NCBI GenBank assembly: GCA_963921935.1
Contig: OY998179.1
Location: 53,922,222-53,986,221 of the forward strand
DNA from: Galeruca laticollis
Lineage: Eukaryota > Arthropoda > Insecta > Coleoptera > Chrysomelidae
DNA: 64,000 bases
Reading direction: 5' to 3'
Shown one piece after another: positions 57,001 to 64,000 of this stretch; positions within the stretch are counted from its first letter, which is position 1; the number at the start of each line of letters is the position of its first letter. The notes beneath the pieces are model-generated. The model worked only from the letters and a program-made list of their open reading frames with translations. It did not search any database and was not told where the DNA came from. The position numbers were made by a program, and so were the translations under genes.

Positions 57001-57410
57001 CCAATTTTATAATTGAATATTGTTCAGGATATCTTACAGATGATCCTTATTGATTTCAATTTCACCAGAGCCAGTACTACAACAGGAGCTATGGTACGTG
57101 AAATACGACAATTTTCATCACTTTTGGATGAATTTCAGTTTGTTAACACGATAGAGCCTACGGAGTGTGAATAGGTGACCAATTTTATGATTGGATACTT
57201 CTCACACTGTGTGTCACAAATGAACCGAATTAATATTCGGCTCACTAGAGCGAGCGCAATGGGTTTTTTAAATCCAGATATACTACATTTTTGGAGAAAT
57301 TTTGGTTTGTTAGCACGATACAGCCTCCGAAGTATATACAACTGAAATTTTGTGATAGTATATTGTTCAGGGCGTCTGACAGATGCAGAATAGTTAGTCC
57401 TGATCTTCAA
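57000..57410 (-). repeat. ~175-bp tandem repeats upstream of the jockey ORF1
   Basis: ACCAATTTTAT-ATTG recurs at about 57001 and 57178, and ACGATA(G/C)AGCCT(A/C)CG at about 57147 and 57316. A third unit starts near 57345 (TATTGTTCAGG). About 2.3 diverged copies are visible. They could be promoter monomers of the LINE or part of the gypsy leader. Confidence 0.5.
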
Positions 57411-57689
57411 AACCGTTTATTTTATTTCTAATCTGCTTTTCCAAATTAGATTTCAAATGTTCTTACTACAGTTCTAAATTAAATCTTAAATGGTCTTGCT
57501 GTTGTTCATCTACTATATTATTAAGCTGTCATACGTCTAGCTTATGTCTTTCATTCTCTTCTTCTTCCTCCTTTCTGCGTCATTTCTTCTCCTGTTCAAT
57601 CTCTAAAAATGATGCTGGGCGATAGTATTCATGTCTCTGCCGTAAGCGGGGAGTCTAGTATTTACCATAAACAGATAGAGAACAAATAT

Positions 57690-57948
57690 TTCATAAATCA
57701 CTGTTACTCTTTAATTTGAAACTTTCAATTATATCTGTAACTTTAACTATTACAATCCAATCTAATTTTCTAACATAGAACTCAAATCTAGAATACCTTC
57801 CACATGTTCCCCGATTGTTCCCGTTTTCTTTCAAAATTACGTTTTTTAGTCCCTTCCTTAATGACAGTTCGCCGATGATTCCCGATGATTTTCTTCTTCT
57901 TTTCCTCCATGGACATTTAGATATCTTCAGTACTGAACCGACGTAATA
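57690..57948 (-). repeat. gypsy 5' LTR (approximate)
   Basis: Partner of 53400-53655. On the minus strand it starts TATTACGTCGG. A recognisable primer binding site was not found. Confidence 0.6.
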
Positions 57949-57949
57949 A

Positions 57950-58932
57950 TACTTTTTTATAATTCGCGTAAGAGACTTCATTATTCACATTGTTTACAGT
58001 GTCACAATGAAGTCGCTTTGAACACTTTTCTTAGTAATTTTTAGCGTCATACAGTTGGTTATTGTATGTAGTATGTATTTTTATTTGACATTTGACTTTA
58101 GCCTTGAAACAAATTATTTAATGGTCTAGCGTTGTTTTAGCTATCGAATTATTATATTAAGCGGTCTCAAAGGTAAAATTGAATGAATTATATATTAAAA
58201 ATAATAATAAATAAAGTATGGTCACGTTCATTCATCAATAATTTGTCAATTGCTTATTTTTATATTGTATAGGATCAATATATAGGTATACATAACATTC
58301 GATATTTGGGATAAATTACCAGATATCTATGTGAAGATGTATTATAGAAATAATTCTGTTCACGATAAAATATAAATAGATCGCAAGCATATACGAAGTA
58401 GCATTTTTAAACAAATAATCATCCTCGTTTGCTTAGATGAAAGTTTGTTTACAATATACACAATTATTCCATCATAATATATCAAAAGTGCTGAATAAAA
58501 CTATCTGTGATCTGATCAATCAGGGATCGACAGAATTGCCAACTTAATTTCAAACCACTCCTGCAAATATAGAAACGGGGATTTTGTAATAATATTGTAT
58601 TTAAAAAATTGAATAAATGTGAATTATAAAAAGTATTGTGTAAAACTTGTGTCACAATGACTTTCTGTAGAATACATGTGGTTTGATTCCCAAAAAATGG
58701 ATACCTAATTATAATTACGAACCTCAAACTTTAGAAGATAATATATATTTAGTTATTGCGTAGTACTTAATTTTATAATGTGGTACATACATTATCAATA
58801 ATTTAGACGTGTTCCATCATTAACTACAAATAGAGAACACTGAGGAGATATAAAAAATGTCTACTCTAAATGCAATAAAAAGATCAACAGTCACTGAAAG
58901 AATGCGTTTTATTTCATGTTATACATACAGTA
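57950..58932. other. No gene seen
   Basis: AT-rich. The minus ORF at 58482-58727 has no convincing motif. Confidence 0.4.
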
Positions 58933-59921
58933 TACAGTGCTATTCAAAAGTCCCCTCCCCCACTCGTATCTTTTGAACGGCTACACTCACATTAATAAAA
59001 TTTGGAGGGTGAAAATAAAGTGTTGTAAACTTCTCTGCGAATGGTAATAGGTGACGTAATAGTAATAGATGACGTCACAGTGCCACTCTGGCCAATAATT
59101 TTAAATAGGACCTTATGGCAAGTGATATTTCGTTTGAAAGGCATTGACATTGGCTACATAGCCATATTAATTTAGTTTGGGTTTAAATTAAGTTTGACGG
59201 ATAAATTAAATAAATACCAAAATTATTGAAATTATTTTTTTAAATTTAATTATTCAAATATCAACAATGGATTCTTATAGCAAGTGTTCGAAATGTGCTT
59301 CGTCTACTTCCTGGCAGTAATACATCCTATTAGTAAACTCTTGTCGTACTCGTTCGAATGTGTCAGCTGAAATAGCATTGCATTCTTCAGTAATTATTTC
59401 TTTTAAAACGCCATTGCTATCTGATGCCGTGGTATAAACCTTGGATTTCAAGTACCCCCATAGAAAAAAATCTAATGATGTCAGATCTGGTGACCGAGGT
59501 GGCCATTTTATAGGACCTCGCCGGCCCATGTATTACTGTCAGGAAGTAGACGGAGCACATTTCGAACACTTGCTATAAGAATCCATTGTTGCTATTCGAT
59601 TAATTAAATTTAAAAAAATAATTTCAATAATTTTGGTATTTATTTAATTTATCCGTCAAAATTAATTTAAACCCAAACAAAATTAATATGGCTATGTAGC
59701 CAATGTCAATGCCTTTCAAAGGAGATATCACTAGCCACAAGGTCCTATTTGAAATTATTGGCCAGAGTGGCACTGTGACGTCAACTATTACTATTACGTC
59801 ATGTTTTACCATTCGTAGAGAAGTTTACAACACTTTATTTTCACCCTCCAAATTTTATTAATGTAATTATAGCCGTCCAAAAGATACGAGGGGGGAAAGG
59901 GGACTTTTGAATAGCACTGTA
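58933..59921. mobile_element. Fold-back made from the 3' end of a mariner-like element
   Basis: Ends CAGTGCTATTCAAAAGTCCC and its exact complement are flanked by TA (58933-58934, 59920-59921), the target site of Tc1/mariner elements. Arms of ~395 bp (58933-59328 and 59527-59921) pair almost throughout, with ~198 bp between. Both arms carry the same 3' end of a transposase gene (QEVD-AHFEHLL-stop) and the same 3' UTR. Only the central part has the additional coding sequence. It therefore looks like an inverted duplication of one transposon end that still has two termini. Confidence 0.88.
59275..59529 (-). pseudogene. mariner-like transposase, C-terminal 84 codons
   Basis: MGRRGPIKWPPRSPDLTSLD continues with FFLWGYLKSKVY, DSNGVLKEIITEECNAI, FERVRQEFTNRMYYC and ends FEHLL. 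SPDLT-LDFFLWG holds the third catalytic Asp of the DD(D/E) triad of this insect Tc1/mariner-like family. The frame is intact but only the last quarter of the gene exists. Upstream it runs into the inverted arm. Compare 34140-34500. Confidence 0.85.
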
Positions 59922-60190
59922 CATATAGCTCGCTTATACAGATTGAGAGAGGGATTCCATTGTTTATTATCACAATCGATTTCAATTTCAATTTCATTGA
60001 GCAATTCTCTATTTTAAACCGCTATGAAATATATTTATTTCAAAATGTATGATAAAATTTTGGGCTGTGAAGATAGGAAATATTTTTATATGGGTTATTA
60101 AATTAATAATTGCCTTTGAAACCTGCATTTTCTCAAACTCATAACTGTATAAAATATTTTTTCTTTGTGATAATGATCGTTTTTGTTTCA
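59922..60190. other. No gene seen
   Basis: AT-rich spacer between the fold-back and a candidate small exon. Confidence 0.4.
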
Positions 60191-60191
60191 G

Positions 60192-60236
60192 GTAAGATCT
60201 TTGGATATAACAAATTCATGAAAGAATATTCGTTCG
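60192..60236 (+). other. Candidate micro-exon, 45 bp
   Basis: Acceptor TTTTTGTTTCAG and donor TTCG|GTGAGTAA flank 45 bases. One frame is fully open and reads KIFGYNKFMKEYSF. Strong splice consensus on both sides is the only support. Confidence 0.25.
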
Positions 60237-61235
60237 GTGAGTAATTCAAGAAACTATTTTATTTTATCCTTTCACATTGACTGGAGAGAATCCAATCTTT
60301 TGGCACTATTCTAAAATTCCCGAACCATGACAATGGATTGTTATATTGAACAGGTTGTAGAAATGAACAAATACTTCCACATTGTCCAATGTATATTGGG
60401 TATTAGGACATTCTTATACCTCCCATATATCTACACACATTCTTGACCACATTCAGCAATGATTTCTTCAAACTTTCTTGGGTTTCGGTTCACTATTAAA
60501 ATCATTTTTTCCATCAAATAATATAAAATCGTAACGTAATTGAATGCTATGACAGCTTGCACAATTTCATCTGGATGTAACGCTCCATTATTTTAAAAAT
60601 CGACGTATGAAACGGTAATAACAATGGCAGACTCCTAATGTGGGTATTATGGAACAATGGTCCAATGTTAAATCTGTGAGGGACGCTTGTTTTTATAATA
60701 TAGGATGACGGGTTTAGAATCTGATAACTCGAATGCTCTTTATTTTTTGTTTTCTTGTTGTTAATTCTTACAAGGAGTGTAGTAATAGGCACTATTCTAA
60801 TCTCTTCGGCAACAGTGTGGTGAGGAGAACAGAATATATTATGATACAGCCCTTAACTGATCCAAAATCAGTCCGTTACTAGATTAGTCACTCCTGAAAT
60901 AAGTAATAACAGCCTATTACCAATTTCTCCAGAGTATAGACCAATTCGAGTGAGAATAGCTGTTTCTTTGAGACAATATTTGACGTGAAATCAGATACTT
61001 ATTTGTTTTCCGAAGAATTCGCCGCCAACCAATAAAACTTGAAAAATTAATTAATGAAATTAATTCATAACACACTGAACCTTAATATCGTGTTGGTGAA
61101 TAATAAAATAAGATATGTTTCCAATACATTCCAACTAAGTCATCTTATTAAAGAGATAAAAAAGTGGTATCGATAAAAATTGCTAGATCCTGAGCTTCCA
61201 ATATCCCAGGCTTTTGCGATATTACTGTTTTTCAG

Positions 61236-61430
61236 TGCAAAGCAAAATGCATTTACCTTAGCATGAGTCTAGTCTTGGGATTAAAGCTTAAATGCGGAAA
61301 TAACGTGTTACAGAAAATCTCTCACGACAGTGCATTACACGAAGATGAGGAGTTAATTTCGTCGAAAGCTCAATTATCGTCTAAATTGGGAATAGCACCC
61401 GATACTCATTTTGTTCTGATAAACCTGTAG
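61236..61430 (+). other. Candidate exon, 64 codons, unknown gene
   Basis: Acceptor ATTACTGTTTTTCAG is followed by a fully open frame that includes the ATG at 61263 (MSLVLGLKLKCGNNVLQKIS) and ends FVLINL before TAG. A donor-like CCT|GTAGGA overlaps that stop. Codon composition looks more coding-like than the flanks. The other two frames close quickly. It might be an exon of the same gene as 60192-60236. No family is recognised. Confidence 0.35.
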
Positions 61431-61431
61431 G

Positions 61432-64000
61432 AAATTTTTAATTGGGATCCAATTTCTTGACTATAAGTACTCGGATTGTGTTTCATTCAATCTGTTTCAA
61501 TGATTTTATCGAATTTTATGGTTCTATTATTACTTCTATAATAATTATATATATCATATTATATTGGAAATGACAGAGTTGTTTCAAACATTCCTACCAC
61601 TGCGGATGCATCGTGCATCTATTATCTTTCATGAACGTTTATTTGTTGGTTTGCTCTCAAGCTAGGATGTTTCAATTCAAAATTTGAAAAATTGAATGTT
61701 ACAATTCAATTGTTGTAAGCATGGTTTTTGTAGAAACTCACAATTACACTGTCTGTATCTGAAGACGGTTACTTGGTTGTCAACATGCCCGTCAGACAGT
61801 TTAATTGTTGTAGTGGTGATAAAGAGTGTGTTCGGTATAAATATCATCCAGAAATTCCTACTTTGTCAACCCTTACTTAATTATGAAAATTGCCGGTATT
61901 GCATGGCTTTGGGTATTGGAAACGGATTCAGCAATAGATAAATGTTATAAACAGATATTTCTTGTTTATCAAACAATGTTAGGTGAAGTAATAACTATGC
62001 TTATGAATATCCTTTTATGAAAACAGGCGGACAACTATTGTTTCGCAATCTTACTTTTTGTAGTAAGAGTTTGAAATGCGGTACGAATAGTTATATACAC
62101 ATAAATTTCGAAGGACCAGCCACTTTGATGTGGAAATAGTTGCGTTTATATATGTCGGATAAATTAAATACGTTTGCACTTTCACTGTTCTTTTTATTCA
62201 AGTTTTTGATATGAGTGTTGTTCGTTTGCGGAACAATTAAGAAAGTAGCACTGATTACGAGTAATGAAGTTTAATATGATTACATTATTTAATTGTATCT
62301 AATGATTATTGGAGTTTTAATTATACCGGTCAATTTTGCCGGCTGAAGATGAAATGTAACTACCTTTTGGTACGATGACGATGAGTTACTTGTAAGGGTG
62401 TGGTTGTTGGTTTGGATCCGTATTTATGTGATGCTCAGAGTGGGTGTAAGCAGGGGAGATCATGTGGGGATTTGGCCAAAGGGTGGTATGATTTTAAAAT
62501 CTAACCGTCATAAACGACGGTTGCGTTGTGTGTATGCTAGGGTCGTTTTTTCTCATGAAAATGTTGTTTTCGTAATAGATAAGGAAGGTTTTTCGAGCTA
62601 GTTTTTTGTATGGAGAGATAAGGTTTGGTTGTACGACTTTCAGGTTGTATTGTGAATGTTCTCCTGTTATGATAGCTTTCATTGTTTAGCGAGATATTTG
62701 TAAGATTGGGATTGATTCTACGATAGAAATCCTTGTTATTATTCTAGGAGGAAGTCGAATTACTACTCTATTTTATTTTTCATGAGTTTCTTTTTGATCA
62801 AGTCTGTCCAACAAAAATATATCTTTTCGTTTTCTAACAAGAGTGCCTTCTCAGCAAATTCTTTCACCCTATCATCATTTTTTTGAATTTCTGAATGTCT
62901 TTCTACTCAGATGAAGTTGGTATAAAGTGTGTCCCAGGCGTCTTTACACCCTTCGTTAACGAACTACTGGGCTCTAAAATTAGGAATTAAAAATAGTTTT
63001 TCAGTCATAACTATTAAATGCGTGTGGTGGTTAGGTTAGGTTAGTGCCCCTCGTATCTACTTCCTCAACCATCGAACCATTCATCTTCGGGAAATACTTA
63101 CCATTTATTCATTAGGGTTAAATAAATAGCATCGTTTATCAAATCTCACTGGGGCAATATATTCAAAACTACGTATACAGTGTACTGACCATGTGTAACA
63201 TACACTATAAACATTTGTACTATTGATAATATTCTAAAAGAGAAATGAACTCTCTCTTTATATATAGGAACTTCTATATAGGTATTGTTATACCAGAACA
63301 CTCAACGATCTTCCTGCCGACCTTGTCAACGCATTATTCATTTATAGAACAGTCGTGTTTTCTTAATATGCTACTAACCTTACTACACCTTGTCAGAGAC
63401 CTTCAAGTTCACTGGCCGCTAGCAATATTTGAAATTAATACCTAATTAAATCTAATAGTGTCTTTTGGGATCATCACAGCTTGATTGGAAATACAGGAAG
63501 TAAAATTTTAACCGGTTATAAACACCATAATTGCATACTTTTTGGTGTGATAAGCAAGTCTACACAATAATTGTGATCTCACAGGTACGGATTAAGTCCT
63601 ATGGTGGATGCGGCATTTTTGTGATAAATATAATTTTCTCAGTTATAAATGCAACAATTGACTTCTTTAAACATTTTTAGAGGTATCAAGTCTTCTTGTA
63701 ATATCTCCATAAAATGAACGGATCAAGAGATACGAGCAATTTTATATCGTACTGCACACCTATTGGCGCATTCACATTTTTTTTGAATGTACAATTACAG
63801 GAAGCATCCTGGAGTCTTAGTAAATTATTAATAAATCGGTGCAGTCTACATTTATAGAAATAAACTTTTACATTGTTAACAATACTATTATTTTTCACTA
63901 ATATTGGTGTAAGGTTTATGGGGATGAATGCGTAATGAAATCTGGATAGTGCGGTTTCATTGCTGAATAAAAATGATACCTCAAAGTATATGACTGTTTG
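61432..64000. other. No assignable gene
   Basis: A ~200-bp stretch at 62390-62600 is richer in G+C and open on both strands, but without a recognised product. The rest is AT-rich. Confidence 0.4.

Larger units (their letters stand above)
53400..57948 (-). mobile_element. Ty3/gypsy element with two LTR-like ends, interrupted
   Basis: Related direct repeats at about 53400-53655 and 57690-57948 bracket a minus-strand gypsy pol. Both share TCTAGAATA-CTTCCACATGTTCCCCGA-like blocks and CTTCTTCTTTTCC. A purine tract (GCAAAGGGGGAGCGA on the minus strand) touches the low LTR at 53656. A jockey-like ORF1 interrupts it at about 55321-57000. The outer LTR limits on the low side are approximate, and no target duplication was found. 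Confidence 0.7.

Noticed and set aside
58482..58727. Possible odorant-receptor exon
   Set aside because: Only weak resemblance in composition; no conserved motif.
59624..59812. Hydrophobic 62-codon frame
   Set aside because: It lies wholly in an arm of the fold-back and is a by-product of it.
62398..62682. Overlapping frames on both strands
   Set aside because: No recognised product on either strand. Slightly GC-rich, but not enough to call a gene.
63027..63046. Three TTAGG units, the insect telomere repeat
   Set aside because: Too few copies to be a telomere or a meaningful interstitial array.

Overview
The window is AT-rich eukaryotic DNA from an arthropod, most likely an insect. The evidence is the transposon families (piggyBac with TTAA sites, BEL/Pao, Ty3/gypsy, Penelope-like, jockey and CR1/L2-like LINEs, Crypton, mariner-like, Tigger/pogo), the spliced exons with GT-AG introns, and the absence of dense operons or ribosome binding sites. 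A beetle fits, but this is inference from transposon content. No rRNA gene, functional tRNA or CRISPR array was seen. No host gene could be named with confidence. Nearly all recognisable coding sequence is transposon-derived and decayed.

Layout. 1-5 kb: pieces of a Tigger/pogo transposase, a copia gag scrap, short palindromes, and a large fold-back (2832-4621) with ~780 bp inverted arms. 5.6-8.2 kb: a decayed piggyBac with TTAA ends. 8.5-10.2 kb: a Crypton-like tyrosine recombinase relic (copy 1), with palindromic MITEs around it and a tRNA-like SINE in its intron. 10.9-13 kb: a decayed gypsy gag, minus strand. 14.6-25.7 kb: a BEL/Pao element with both LTRs, a 5-bp target duplication, a primer site like the tRNA-Tyr 3' end, and a purine tract. 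Two elements are nested inside it: a LINE copy with ORF1 but no RT (12-bp duplication) and a better preserved piggyBac. 25.8-26.8 kb: Crypton copy 2, without the intron seen in copies 1 and 3. 27.3-28.1 kb: Penelope RT and mariner HTH fragments. 31.5-32.3 kb: a LINE ORF1. 33.2-34.5 kb: Crypton copy 3, then a mariner DDE fragment. 35.5-40.2 kb: a Tigger transposase with a C-terminal PHD finger. 42.0-43.6 kb: a gypsy integrase with its 3' LTR. 44.4-48.9 kb: two LINE ORF2 relics. 50.3-52.1 kb: a satellite-like array holding a Penelope GIY-YIG fragment between inverted repeats. 53.4-57.9 kb: a gypsy element on the minus strand, interrupted by a jockey-like ORF1. 58.9-59.9 kb: a fold-back built from the 3' end of a mariner-like element. 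60-64 kb: mostly unassigned, with two candidate exons.

The order of insertions can be read from nesting. BEL/Pao came first, then the LINE and piggyBac 2 landed in it; gypsy came before the jockey ORF1. The most informative observations are the intron presence/absence difference between Crypton copies at one codon boundary, the two fold-backs of different origin, and the gag-only LINE with intact duplication. I did not find a new multi-gene system. The candidate host exons rest only on open frames and splice signals.
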